Assembly: GCF_014698145.1 (NCBI RefSeq)
Contig: NZ_JACJSM010000005.1
Location: 124,001-188,000, forward strand
DNA from: Oscillatoria sp. FACHB-1406
GTDB lineage: Bacteria; Cyanobacteriota; Cyanobacteriia; Cyanobacteriales; Spirulinaceae
DNA: 64,000 nucleotides
Direction: 5' to 3'
This document shows, in pieces, positions 17,303 to 25,759 of the stretch; position 1 is the stretch's first letter; every line of letters starts with the position of its first letter. Position numbers and translations under genes: made by a program. A model generated the notes under the pieces. It was not told the origin of the DNA. It was given only the letters and a program-made list of their open reading frames with translations, and ran no database searches.

Positions 17303-18760
17303 ATGACTTCAGAAAATAGTCTCGAACTTAACACTCAAAAAACCTTGCCATTTCGCCGCGCAGATGCCCTCGATGCCTTGCGCGGAATTGCGATTTTAGC
17401 GATGATTTTATCGGGAACGATTCCTTTTGAAGGAACCTTACCCGCATGGATGTATCATGCCCAAGTCCCGCCGCCGGACTACAAATTTAATCCCAATCTT
17501 CCCGGACTGACTTGGGTTGATTTAGTCTTCCCTTTATTCTTATTTGCCCTGGGTGCTGCCATCCCGCTGGCTTACTCTCGCCGCTTGGAGCGCGGACAAA
17601 CTCAAGGGCCGATTATTTTAGCCATCTTTAAACGCGGCTTTCTTCTCGCTGCTTTTGCTATCATCAGCCAACATTTACGTCCGGTTGTCATTAGTTCCGA
17701 GCCGGGAGATTATAAATGGCAGTTTGGTTTATTGGGTTTTGTCATTCTCTTTTTAATATTTGTCCGCTTGCCGCGATCGCTTCCAAAATGGTTGCAGATT
17801 GCCGTACCCGCTTTAGGATGGGCAGCAGCGATTATTTTCCTAACAAATATTCGTTATCCCAGCGATTCTAAATCTCAGTTTTTTTCCTTAGAACGCAGCG
17901 ATATTATTATCCTAATCTTAGCCAATATTGCTGTTTTTGCTGCCTTAATTTGGCTATTCACGCGACAGAATTGGCTAGCACGGCTTGCTATCCTCGTCTT
18001 TCTATTTCCTTTGTTTTTATCCTTTAGCAATGACGGCTGGAATACACAATTTCTCAAACTAGAATCTCTGAAATGGCTTTTCAATTTTGATTTCTTAAAA
18101 TATCTATTTATTGCGATTCCAGGGACTTTAGTCGGCGATTGGATCGCGGACTGGTTGAAACCGCGCGAGGAGGAGAAGAAAGCCAATTGGCAACCGGGAA
18201 AATATACCCTATTATTAATCATTGCGATCGCGCTTCAGTTCATCCTCTTAGTCGGGTTGCAATCGCGCTGGTTAGTCGCTACTACCCTTCTCAGTTTTCT
18301 CGGCTGCGTCCTGGGTTATCAACTTGTCCGCCATGCGAACAGCGATACCGAAAAGCTAATTCAAAAAATCTATCACTGGGCGTGCTATTGGCTAGCGATC
18401 GGGCTAGCTTTTGAACCCTACGAAGGCGGAATTAAAAAAGATTCTGCAACCATGAGTTATTTCTTTGTGACGACGGCGATGTCCATGTTCCTGCTGATTG
18501 CCTTGCTTGTCGCGATCGACATTTTTAAGCAAAGACAAAGCTTTCAACTTTTCATCGATAATGGTAAAAATCCGTTATTAGCTTACGTTGCTTTCGGTAA
18601 TTTCCTCTGGCCTATCTTAGAGTTACTGGGCTTGCAAAAACCAATTTCAGAAATGATGAACGCGCCTTGGCTGGGATTTTTAAAAGGGCTAATCTATACA
18701 TTAATTATTGCAATTTTAGTGAGTTTGTGTACGAAATTAAAGTTGATTTGGAAGACTTAA
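17303..18760 (+). CDS. DUF5009 / heparan-glucosaminide acetyltransferase-like membrane protein
   Basis: Polytopic membrane protein of about 485 residues with around eleven hydrophobic segments. The N-terminal motif DALDALRGIAILAMILSG and the segment LTWVDLVFPLFLFALG match DUF5009 and the transmembrane acetyltransferases related to heparan-alpha-glucosaminide N-acetyltransferase. It may acetylate a cell-envelope sugar, which would fit the deacetylase gene just upstream, but this is inference. ATG 17303 is preferred to the TTG six bases earlier. A terminator hairpin lies past the stop codon. Confidence 0.82.
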   Translation: MTSENSLELNTQKTLPFRRADALDALRGIAILAMILSGTIPFEGTLPAWMYHAQVPPPDYKFNPNLPGLTWVDLVFPLFLFALGAAIPLAYSRRLERGQTQGPIILAIFKRGFLLAAFAIISQHLRPVVISSEPGDYKWQFGLLGFVILFLIFVRLPRSLPKWLQIAVPALGWAAAIIFLTNIRYPSDSKSQFFSLERSDIIILILANIAVFAALIWLFTRQNWLARLAILVFLFPLFLSFSNDGWNTQFLKLESLKWLFNFDFLKYLFIAIPGTLVGDWIADWLKPREEEKKANWQPGKYTLLLIIAIALQFILLVGLQSRWLVATTLLSFLGCVLGYQLVRHANSDTEKLIQKIYHWACYWLAIGLAFEPYEGGIKKDSATMSYFFVTTAMSMFLLIALLVAIDIFKQRQSFQLFIDNGKNPLLAYVAFGNFLWPILELLGLQKPISEMMNAPWLGFLKGLIYTLIIAILVSLCTKLKLIWKT

Positions 18761-18765
18761 AGAGC

Positions 18766-18798
18766 AAAAAAAATCCCGAACGTCATAAGAGTTCGGGA
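18766..18798 (-). terminator. Rho-independent terminator between convergent genes
   Basis: Arms TCCCGAAC and GTTCGGGA (8 bp) with a 9-base loop. Read on the minus strand the hairpin is followed by eight T residues (18766-18773), so it should terminate the DUF1206 transcript; it may also act weakly for the plus-strand gene. Confidence 0.8.
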
Positions 18799-18881
18799 GA
18801 AGTTAGAAGATACGTCTAGGGTCAAACTTAGTAATATTTTTTTTCCTCTCTACTGAATGGATAGAGAGGTTCAAATTCTTT

Positions 18882-19706
18882 TCATCGAAAAGGTATTTTG
18901 CTCTCGATATCGTCTTCAACCTCATCTGCTTTAAGGCGAAGATAGCGCGCTTGTACGAGCAAATAAATCGCATAAGCAACTAAACCTAAAGCAACAAAGG
19001 CTAGTAATACTTTTCCAAAAGGCTGAGCGGCAAAGGCTTGCAATACGCCATCTAATCCTCGGACTTCATTGGGATCGACTTGGTAAGCGGCTTGTAGAAT
19101 AAAAAAGCCGATTGCCATAAAAACCAACCCTCGCGCCGCTACACCAAAGCGACAAACTTGAACGAGCAACTTCTCCTGTTCGGTGCTCAATTCACTCAAA
19201 TCCATTTTTCGGCGAAACTTAACTTTGTAGGCTTTGTACATTAAATACAAACCTACACCAATTGCTATTGCGCCTGCTAACCCTACCAGCCATCGTCCGA
19301 AGGGTTGCGCCATTACACGCGCCGTCCAATCTGCGGTAGAATTACCGTTGCCGCTACTACGATTCGCACGTAACGCTAAACTTGCTGCTTCTATCGACAA
19401 GGCGCTATAGGCTATACCGCTGCTTAGATAACCAATCCGAGCGCCGATTCCTTTAGCATCCGTGCCTTTGTTCTCCGGATCGATAAAAGTTTCAATCAAT
19501 CGCCAGATTGCATATCCCGCTAAACCGATGGCAATTACAATTAAGAGGAACTTTCCGAAAGGTTGGGACGCGATTGTTAAAAGCGCCCCAGATGAATCCG
19601 TCGTCTTTCCACCGACACCAAAAGCAGTTTCAAGGGCTAAAATCCCGATTAAGCCATAAACAGCCCCTTTCGTCGCATAGCCGAGTCTAACTAATTTTTC
19701 TAGCAC
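18882..19706 (-). CDS. DUF1206 domain membrane protein
   Basis: Integral membrane protein of 274 residues built from three DUF1206 repeats, each a pair of helices: one near residues 7-72, one about 95-160 and one about 185-250. The recurring signature is GYATKGAVYGLIG / QPFGKFLLIVIAIGLAGYA. Function is unknown; the family is often linked with stress or desiccation genes. GTG start at 19706, two bases after the stop codon of the Pmp3-like gene, implying one transcript. It ends in the terminator at 18766-18798. Confidence 0.88.
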   Translation of the reverse strand: MLEKLVRLGYATKGAVYGLIGILALETAFGVGGKTTDSSGALLTIASQPFGKFLLIVIAIGLAGYAIWRLIETFIDPENKGTDAKGIGARIGYLSSGIAYSALSIEAASLALRANRSSGNGNSTADWTARVMAQPFGRWLVGLAGAIAIGVGLYLMYKAYKVKFRRKMDLSELSTEQEKLLVQVCRFGVAARGLVFMAIGFFILQAAYQVDPNEVRGLDGVLQAFAAQPFGKVLLAFVALGLVAYAIYLLVQARYLRLKADEVEDDIESKIPFR

Positions 19707-19708
19707 AA

Positions 19709-19900
19709 TTAGTAAGTTCTTTCTTGTTCTCCGGCTCTTTCAGCATACTTGCTGAGAACCCAAACAGCATGAATGGAACCGGGCAACCATCCGAGAAGGG
19801 TTAACAAAATATTGATGATTAGGGCCGTACTCACTCCAGCCGTCAGAAAAACACCCAAAGGCGGTACGAGAACTGCTAATAAGACTCTCAGTAAATTCAT
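19709..19900 (-). CDS. YqaE/Pmp3 family small membrane protein
   Basis: A 63-residue protein with two membrane helices (residues 3-22 and 27-48). The motif PPLGVFL and the segment LLTLLGWLPGSIHAVWVL are diagnostic of the YqaE/Pmp3 (UPF0057) family, which helps maintain membrane potential under salt and cold stress in other organisms. A GAGGA ribosome site precedes the ATG. It is the first gene of a two-gene operon with DUF1206. Confidence 0.93.
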   Translation of the reverse strand: MNLLRVLLAVLVPPLGVFLTAGVSTALIINILLTLLGWLPGSIHAVWVLSKYAERAGEQERTY

Positions 19901-20318
19901 AAAATCCTCGCTGTTTCGCGATACTAAAAGGATAATGTAGCTTCATCTTGGCATAATCAATTGCGCTGTAGCCTCCGTCGCGAGAAAGATTATCGGGTAG
20001 CAGGTCAAACTTGCGCCGCGATCGCCCTCATCCCCCGGCCCCTTCTCCCCAACTTGGGCTACCGTGTACACACAAGCAACGTTGGGAGAGGGATTTAGGG
20101 AGAGGGCGACAAAAGTGACTTGCTCCCGATTATCTTGGTGGAAGTGGCTAACCTCTCTCCTACCGTAAGAAGTAGGTAAGCGACAATTTGAACTCCTGAG
20201 TATGAGAATTCTCGATTTTGGAAAATCTATCTTTGTAGAGATGTCAGAATCTTTATTTCTAGAAGAGAATTGACGATAGATAAACTAAAGAAAATTCTAA
20301 TCGTTTTAAGGAGAAACC
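19901..20318. other. Divergent intergenic region with a palindromic repeat
   Basis: Contains the promoters of the minus-strand Pmp3-like gene and the plus-strand holin-like gene. The repeat at 20024-20107 occupies its centre. No further gene is supported. Confidence 0.6.
20024..20107. repeat. GCCCTC...GAGGGC palindromic repeat
   Basis: Outer arms GCCCTC (20024-20029) and GAGGGC (20102-20107) and inner arms CTCCCCAAC (20045-20053) and GTTGGGAG (20081-20088) make a nested inverted repeat of 84 bases. This is the style of a dispersed cyanobacterial palindrome. Confidence 0.7.
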
Positions 20319-20723
20319 ATGTTAGGAACATTATTAACACTGCTTATGACGGCGCTGAGCTTATTAGTTGTAGACATTATTTTTCCGGGAGTCGATTTAG
20401 CAAACTTTCCAGCCGCTATGCTCGCTGCTGTCGCAATTGGTGGCGTGAATGCTTTTATAAGACCTGTCCTTTCCTTGCTTTCGCTGCCCATCAATATTGT
20501 GACCTTGGGCGCATTTTCGTTAATCGTGAACGGGTTATGTTTCTGGCTTGCTGCGGTTGTTACGCCGGGTTTCCACGTCAGTGGCTTGCTGGCTTTCATT
20601 TTAGGCCCGGTAATCTTATCTGCTGTTAATGCCGTTCTGAATCAGTATGTCGTCGATCGCTATCCCTTGTTGAGTGGCACTCCGCAAGCGCAATTAGATG
20701 GAGATCGTCAGTCCAAAGCTTAA
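20319..20723 (+). CDS. Phage-holin-family (PF04020-type) membrane protein
   Basis: Small membrane protein of 134 residues with four hydrophobic segments (about 1-24, 27-48, 52-78, 83-110). The pattern GGVNAFIRPVLSLLSLPINIVTLGAFSLIVNG is typical of the holin-like family common in bacterial chromosomes; no phage genes are nearby, so a lysis role is not implied. An AAGGAGA ribosome site at 20308-20314 fixes the start. A hairpin follows the gene. Confidence 0.88.
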   Translation: MLGTLLTLLMTALSLLVVDIIFPGVDLANFPAAMLAAVAIGGVNAFIRPVLSLLSLPINIVTLGAFSLIVNGLCFWLAAVVTPGFHVSGLLAFILGPVILSAVNAVLNQYVVDRYPLLSGTPQAQLDGDRQSKA

Positions 20724-21029
20724 TTATTAGAGATTTCTCAGTAATCTTGACGGCTTAGTGTCAAGCGAACGGTACACCACTTTGCGTGGAGTACCGTTCT
20801 TAATTTTAGTTGAACGGATGAAAATGCTAAGGGCGACGCTTGCTTAGGAAAGCATCGCAGTATTGGGAAAAAAGCGACGAGATCGCAGAAATTTCCCAAG
20901 CTTCGGGTTAAACTCGGACGGGTGAGTTCGGCAAGCGGCCCTCGTTTTGTAGAGCGAGTCTTTACAATTCCAAACGCTGCTCGTCGAGCACAGATTGCTG
21001 TAATCGATCTCCGAGCTTAAACTGTGCTA
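20724..21029. other. Intergenic region between the holin-like and C15-peptidase-like genes
   Basis: About 300 bases. A terminator-like hairpin lies at 20767-20799. The rest must hold the promoter of the next gene; I recognise no element in it. Confidence 0.5.
20767..20809 (+). terminator. Terminator-like hairpin after the holin-like gene
   Basis: Arms GAACGGTAC (20767-20775) and GTACCGTTC (20791-20799), extended by CCAC/GTGG inside, followed by TTAATTTTA. It starts 43 bases after the stop codon. Confidence 0.7.
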
Positions 21030-21533
21030 ATGCCTCGTAAAATTATCCTGACTTCGTTTCAAACATGGCTTCCCCATCAAACTTCTAATTCGTCCGACGA
21101 TTTACTTTCCCAATTGCCCAAACATCGATTTTCAGATCGATATTCTATCTTGCTGCGCGGGTTGCCTGTCGATCCTCAAAAAGCGAGCAAGCGCGTCCTT
21201 TTAGGAATTGAGGTATTGAAACCGGATGCAATTATCTGTTGCGGTATGGCGGAGTCGCGATCGCACCTTACGATCGAATCGAATGCTGAGTGCGGCAGCC
21301 GGAAACTTAAGACCACTGTCCATCTGGCAGCACTGATTGCTGATATCCCTCGAATTACTATCAGCCATGATGCGGGAAAATTTGTCTGCGAAGCGCTCTA
21401 TTATGAAGTCCTTAACTATATAGAAGTCAAGCAATTGCCGATTGCCTGCATTTTTGTTCATGTCCCTCTGCTCAATTCCAGCAATATCAGGCAAACTATC
21501 GAGGATTTTCTCGCGATTATCGAGAGAATTTGA
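21030..21533 (+). CDS. Short pyroglutamyl-peptidase-like (peptidase C15) protein
   Basis: A 167-residue homologue of pyrrolidone carboxyl peptidase, which removes N-terminal pyroglutamate. The catalytic triad appears complete: Glu83 (LTIES), Cys120 (DAGKFVCEALYY) and His144 (FVHVPLL). It is about 45 residues shorter than typical enzymes, and the loop after the catalytic Glu (the DDARI region of canonical enzymes) is missing, so substrate choice may differ. ATG 21030 is preferred; a GTG six bases upstream is in frame. Confidence 0.75.
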   Translation: MPRKIILTSFQTWLPHQTSNSSDDLLSQLPKHRFSDRYSILLRGLPVDPQKASKRVLLGIEVLKPDAIICCGMAESRSHLTIESNAECGSRKLKTTVHLAALIADIPRITISHDAGKFVCEALYYEVLNYIEVKQLPIACIFVHVPLLNSSNIRQTIEDFLAIIERI

Positions 21534-21652
21534 TGTTTTCAAAGTGAGGGTGCGATCGCTCTATAACTGTAGGATTTTGAGCCGACTTTACTCTCAAACA
21601 AGGCGACAAAAGTTAGTAATCTTCTCAGCGTAAACCTTGCACGGGCCTGCAT

Positions 21653-22756
21653 CTAAATTACTTGACTAAGAAGCTTTTTGGCAAGGGCGATGCAAGCGGC
21701 TAAATCGGCATTGGTTTTAATGGCTCGAGCGTTAATTGAGGTGGGAACGGCGCGATAGCCTTGTTCTTGCAGGGCTTGTAGAAGTCGCGATCGCTTGGGA
21801 ACATCCAGTTTGCCTCTGCGCCCGATTTCTCCCATTGTATAAAAGTAAGGCGGAAAATCGGCTTCTGCTGCCATAATTTGCAGTAAATCTCGCGTTTTCG
21901 TCTCCTCTGTTAAGTGTTGCATCGATCGCAGGAAATCGCGATCGTGCAACGCTCCTAACCACATCGGGCCGCTGAGGGTCAGCGATCGCGTATCCTGGGG
22001 ACAAAGGCAATTTCCTAACTTGCGCCAAGAGACGGCTTGATATTCGCCGCAATGATGGCAATAACCGAGAAAACCATAGTTTTGGGGAGTAAGCGCGGAC
22101 TTAGGGCGCAAGCGCACCATAACGCGATAGGTTTGCCCTAAAAAGAGGGAAAACATCGGCTGAACTCCCCAACCGAGGATAGCAGCTTGCTGCTGCACCG
22201 CACCGATGAGGAGGCGCAAGACTTGTTCTTGGGCTGCGGGATGGTTGCGAGCAAAGGCTCCGTAAGCGGCTAAACTGCGATCGCATTGATGTCCGGTAGC
22301 GGTACGTCCGTCGGTACTGGTGAGGTAGAGTAAACCGTTGAGTTTGAGGGCGCGCAGGGCGGTACTGAGGTAGGGAGTGGGCGTACCGAAACTGTCGAGA
22401 TCGATGAGGTCGTAGTAGTCGCGATCGCAGTAGCATTGAGAGAAGACGCGATCGGCATTGTCGTGGGAAATTTTGCCCCTTCCTGCGGCTAAAATCTCGT
22501 TTAAATTCGCGCGCAACACTGCCCCAACTTCGGGATTACCTTCATTCGCCAGTACCCAATCCGCCTCACTTTCATCGTAGTATCGCAGCGATCGCACCCC
22601 GCACCCTGCCATCGCATCCAGCACGCGCAATTGTCCGTTTTCGGCACGGTATACCCTCGCAGCCAAAACACCTAAATCCCTCGAAATTTGACCTTTAGGG
22701 TTATAGAACGCATTGCCGACTTCAAATTTGACCTGACCTTCTGTTAACAAGTTCAA
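21653..22756 (-). CDS. trm1: tRNA (guanine26-N2)-dimethyltransferase Trm1
   Basis: SAM-dependent enzyme that makes N2-methyl- and N2,N2-dimethylguanosine in tRNA. The N-terminal segment EGQVKFEVGNAFYNP, motif I DAMAGCGVRSLRY and the catalytic IDLDSFGTP motif are diagnostic, and a C-terminal zinc-binding cluster (CHHCGEY ... CLC) is present. The 367-residue length fits. This family is archaeal/eukaryotic and among bacteria is known mainly from Aquifex and cyanobacteria. Start at TTG 22756; a TATAAT-like box lies at 22783-22788 on the minus strand, but without a clear -35 or ribosome site. Confidence 0.9.
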   Translation of the reverse strand: MNLLTEGQVKFEVGNAFYNPKGQISRDLGVLAARVYRAENGQLRVLDAMAGCGVRSLRYYDESEADWVLANEGNPEVGAVLRANLNEILAAGRGKISHDNADRVFSQCYCDRDYYDLIDLDSFGTPTPYLSTALRALKLNGLLYLTSTDGRTATGHQCDRSLAAYGAFARNHPAAQEQVLRLLIGAVQQQAAILGWGVQPMFSLFLGQTYRVMVRLRPKSALTPQNYGFLGYCHHCGEYQAVSWRKLGNCLCPQDTRSLTLSGPMWLGALHDRDFLRSMQHLTEETKTRDLLQIMAAEADFPPYFYTMGEIGRRGKLDVPKRSRLLQALQEQGYRAVPTSINARAIKTNADLAACIALAKKLLSQVI

Positions 22757-22796
22757 AAGTTTAAATTTAGGATTTAAAAGGAATTATAGCCGTTCG

Positions 22797-23423
22797 TCAC
22801 GACGCAGGGGGTTCGAGTAGAGCAATAAGCGTAACAAACAAGCGATCGCAATACGGCGCTTTGCTACGAACTTTTTGAGTATTCAACATTCCTAATATTT
22901 CAGGACAGTGGTTAATTTTATGATAAGCCTTCTTTTGAGTCTTTTGAGTTGCTCTTTTGAGACAAGATTCTATTTGCTCTTTGGAAATTTCTTCAACATT
23001 AGAGTTTTCAGGAATTGAACTCTTTTGGAAACCCTGACCGTAATATTTAGCTAAAGTGTCAACATCGGCAACTAACCAGCTTTCTACCACTTGTACCATC
23101 AAGTGAATGCAGTCATCTTCGATTCCCGATAAGTTCCAAGAATCGCGATTGATTAAATGCTGCTTTGGACTTTTAACTTTAACTGGAGCCTCGGGATCAA
23201 CTAATAAAAGATTGAAAGCATCAGGATGAGTGCTTAAAGCATTTAGAAAATCTCGATGGGCTGAGTTTCTCCTACCGCAAGCAATAATTGTAAAACCAAT
23301 CTTTTTTGCTCGAGCGATTTTTTTGAATTCACTCAAAAACTTGCTAAATCCTTCTCTCACTCTCGCCTTCGTGTCTTTTCCATCTCCACCTCCTTCTACA
23401 TAAATACGAATTTCGCTTACCAT
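22797..23423 (-). CDS. DUF4276 TOPRIM-like protein (ATPase partner)
   Basis: A 208-residue protein matching DUF4276. The start IYVEGGGDGKD and the later LLLVDPEAPVK give the spacing of a TOPRIM fold: Glu10 and the Asp76-x-Glu78 pair would bind metal. A third conserved-looking stretch is QVVESWLVADVDTLAKYY. The ATG at 23423 follows a strong GGAGGA ribosome site and overlaps the ATPase gene by 7 bases; the longer open frame to 23453 is unlikely. Tight coupling to an AAA ATPase suggests an OLD- or PARIS-like effector nuclease; that role is inference. Confidence 0.82.
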   Translation of the reverse strand: MVSEIRIYVEGGGDGKDTKARVREGFSKFLSEFKKIARAKKIGFTIIACGRRNSAHRDFLNALSTHPDAFNLLLVDPEAPVKVKSPKQHLINRDSWNLSGIEDDCIHLMVQVVESWLVADVDTLAKYYGQGFQKSSIPENSNVEEISKEQIESCLKRATQKTQKKAYHKINHCPEILGMLNTQKVRSKAPYCDRLFVTLIALLEPPAS

Positions 23424-24634
23424 CGCGTTCCTCCAATCTCTCCCATGCGCCACAATTCCCCCAAGGAGTAGTTTTCTAACCAGGTTTGCAAGGATTTTTT
23501 CTCTAATCGTTTCAAGTGTGTACCCGCTTCATCTCGCTCGCAAACTAAAATAGCTTCAGGAGTCTCGCTGAAAGCAGAAACCAAAACATCAGAATGCGTT
23601 GTGATGATAATTTGAGTCCGTTCGGAAGCTTCAATCAACAAATCGGCGAGTGCAGGCAAAATGTCGGGATGCAGTCCGAGTTCGGGTTCTTCAATACATA
23701 ATAGAGGCGGGGGCGAAGGATGTAATAATAAAGTTAGCAGACAAATATATCGCAATATACCATCCGATAAACGAGTTTCGGGAATCGGACTGGTCAAACC
23801 TGCTTCATGCAAAAAGATTTGAACTGTGCCGCCCGAAATTCTAGTCGTTAAATTCTCTGCTGGTTCGTAGAACTTTTTTAAATTTTCAACTATTTTCTGA
23901 GTACCAATGAGGTGTTGCAAGTTATTCAGAATTAAGCCCAAATTGCTGGCATCTTCTAGCAAAAAATCTTCAGGCAAGTCAAGCTGCTGAGGCATTCTTG
24001 GGGGAGTATACCTTCCTGAGTTCCACTCTCTGTACAAGCAAATATTTGGGAATTGTTCTGCTAAATAAGTTAATTCAGGATATTGCTCTGGGTCTTTCCG
24101 TTGAGCGAGAACCGAGCGATCTAGTTTCAAGGTTTCCCGCTTCAAAGAACGACGACTGCGTTCGATATGTTCTCCCGCTTGAATTTCTAAGTTGGTGCGA
24201 ACATTTAAGACTGGATTTCCTTGTTGATAGCGGTAAAAAAAGAAAACATCTTGCTCGCCTTCACGATTCGGTTTTTCGTTTTCAATCGCTTCGTCTACAA
24301 TTTCTAGTCGTTGATTCACTGCGGTAAAATCCAGACGATAACGTAAGGGCATAATTCCATCTGGATAGTCTAGCAAAGCTTCAATTCTGGCAATGGGCGT
24401 TTCTTTACCTCCTTTCCATAACCATTCTCTCACTCCGCCCCCTTCTCGAATTGGTTGAGTCAAGTCGTTAGGTACGGCTTGAAGAAGACCCATTGCTTCA
24501 ATTAAATTGGATTTACCCGAGGCATTTGCTCCAATAATGACATTGAGAGGTTGTAAGTCGATCGTTTCTCCAAATTCACCATAGGAAAGAAAGTTTTGGA
24601 GTGTCAGGGTTTTAATGAATGTTTGACCGTTCAC
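23417..24634 (-). CDS. AAA15/OLD-like ATPase (AAA_21 type)
   Basis: SMC-like ATPase of 405 residues. Walker A is GANASGKS (residues 35-42), an ABC-like signature is RLSDGILRY (about 288-296), Walker B is LLCIEEPE (311-318), and the switch histidine is in TTHSDV (345-350). The middle (about 90-285) has no recognised domain. It lacks the C-terminal TOPRIM domain of OLD nucleases, but the next gene supplies one as a separate protein. GTG start at 24634 with a GAGG ribosome site. The pair resembles anti-phage ATPase/TOPRIM modules, although DUF4276-ATPase pairs are also plain chromosomal genes of unknown role. Confidence 0.88.
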   Translation of the reverse strand: MNGQTFIKTLTLQNFLSYGEFGETIDLQPLNVIIGANASGKSNLIEAMGLLQAVPNDLTQPIREGGGVREWLWKGGKETPIARIEALLDYPDGIMPLRYRLDFTAVNQRLEIVDEAIENEKPNREGEQDVFFFYRYQQGNPVLNVRTNLEIQAGEHIERSRRSLKRETLKLDRSVLAQRKDPEQYPELTYLAEQFPNICLYREWNSGRYTPPRMPQQLDLPEDFLLEDASNLGLILNNLQHLIGTQKIVENLKKFYEPAENLTTRISGGTVQIFLHEAGLTSPIPETRLSDGILRYICLLTLLLHPSPPPLLCIEEPELGLHPDILPALADLLIEASERTQIIITTHSDVLVSAFSETPEAILVCERDEAGTHLKRLEKKSLQTWLENYSLGELWRMGEIGGTRW

Positions 24635-24688
24635 TGCTACCTCATAGGTGTAATTTTCTTGGGTCAGGAAGTTCTAAAACAAGTCAGA

Positions 24689-25129
24689 CTAACGAATCAA
24701 ATAACTCAACCATTGTATTGCGGTTTCCGAATCGCTTGCGACTTGCTTTAACCAACGCCAAGTTTTACCTTCTTTTTGGCGTTGAATGTAGATGTTGAAA
24801 TCGTTATCTTTTTGCGTGACTTCGCGATCGCCAACTGCCACTTTCAAGTTATACGTTCCCATAAAGTGATAAGCCGCTAACTTACCGATATACATCGGTT
24901 CGATTTGCTCGACATTAACGCGGGTAATTTTTAACCCTGGATTGGATGCTTGCAATCGCTCGCTCAGTTGTTGTTGCGACTGCTCGAGGGAAAGCGCGAT
25001 CGCTTTTTGGATAATCTCGCCCCCCGGTGCGAGAGAAATTGGCGGAGTCGGCGCTCCACAAGCAACGAGCGAAAAGATCAGACAAACAGTTAGGACATAC
25101 TGGAGTCCCCATCGGCATATTTTTTTCAT
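24689..25129 (-). CDS. Predicted lipoprotein of unknown function
   Basis: A 146-residue secreted lipoprotein. The signal peptide (MKKICRWGLQYVLTVCLIF) ends in a lipobox SLVACG, so the cysteine should be lipidated. The mature part contains a Q/S-rich helix and a beta-rich region ending in a WRWLKQVASDSETAIQWL helix. I do not recognise the family. The frame extends to 25156, but ATG 25129 gives a normal signal peptide. Confidence 0.78.
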   Translation of the reverse strand: MKKICRWGLQYVLTVCLIFSLVACGAPTPPISLAPGGEIIQKAIALSLEQSQQQLSERLQASNPGLKITRVNVEQIEPMYIGKLAAYHFMGTYNLKVAVGDREVTQKDNDFNIYIQRQKEGKTWRWLKQVASDSETAIQWLSYLIR

Positions 25130-25387
25130 CGCTTCTTCAGGTTGGTGGAGGCACAAACTACAACCTTCTCTACCTCTATTTTCTTCGCTTTAAGAGAACT
25201 GAGCTATCCATATAGCTCGATCGGCTCAATCGTACTAAACCAATATAGGTTATTAAAAATCAGCCCGAACCCGTGTATTTACCCAATTCCTACGAAGAAA
25301 GTAAAAGCAAAAAGAGACAGATAAGTAAATTTATGCCATTATGGGGATGACTATATGTTTTTTTAGTTTAGGGGCGGCGTAGATCGA

Positions 25388-25759
25388 GTGATTACTCTAA
25401 CGCTTTTGCATCCGATTCGCTTAACACCGATTCAAAGTTGGGAGTTTTCAGGACAATCGCTCGTCAGAGTAGGACGAGCGCCCGACAATGATGTCATTCT
25501 CTATAGTTCAGTTGTCTCGCGCTACCACATTGAGTTACAACGTTATAGCGGAGAGTGGGAGCTTGTGAGTTTAGGGGCAAATGGCACCTATGTTGAGGGC
25601 AAATTGATTCAACAAATCTCTGCCCTCAATAATACGACGCTCCATTTAGCTCGTTCCGGACCCAAAATTCTCCTGCGTTTGGGAGCAATAGATCCAAATA
25701 CGGCGGGAATCCGAACGATCTCTCCAAGTCGTACCGAGTCCGCGCTGCACTCCTGTTAG
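25388..25759 (+). CDS. FHA domain protein
   Basis: A 123-residue protein made of one forkhead-associated domain, which binds phosphothreonine peptides. Key FHA residues are present: VGRAPDNDVIL (Arg and Asn/Asp), SVVSRYHIEL (Ser and His), and GANGTYVEG (Asn-Gly-Thr). A short C-terminal tail follows. Start is GTG 25388; no good ATG exists before the domain. It converges on psb32, and the two stop codons overlap by 2-3 bases (25756-25759). The partner kinase is not identifiable; a Ser/Thr kinase lies 9 kb away. Confidence 0.85.
   Translation: MITLTLLHPIRLTPIQSWEFSGQSLVRVGRAPDNDVILYSSVVSRYHIELQRYSGEWELVSLGANGTYVEGKLIQQISALNNTTLHLARSGPKILLRLGAIDPNTAGIRTISPSRTESALHSC

Noticed and set aside
20270-20629. 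119-codon frame overlapping the holin-like gene
   Set aside because: Alternate frame of a real gene with a clear ribosome site; cysteine- and arginine-rich with no family.
20319-20723. Prophage remnant suggested by the holin-like protein
   Set aside because: No other phage gene nearby; this family is common as a chromosomal membrane protein.
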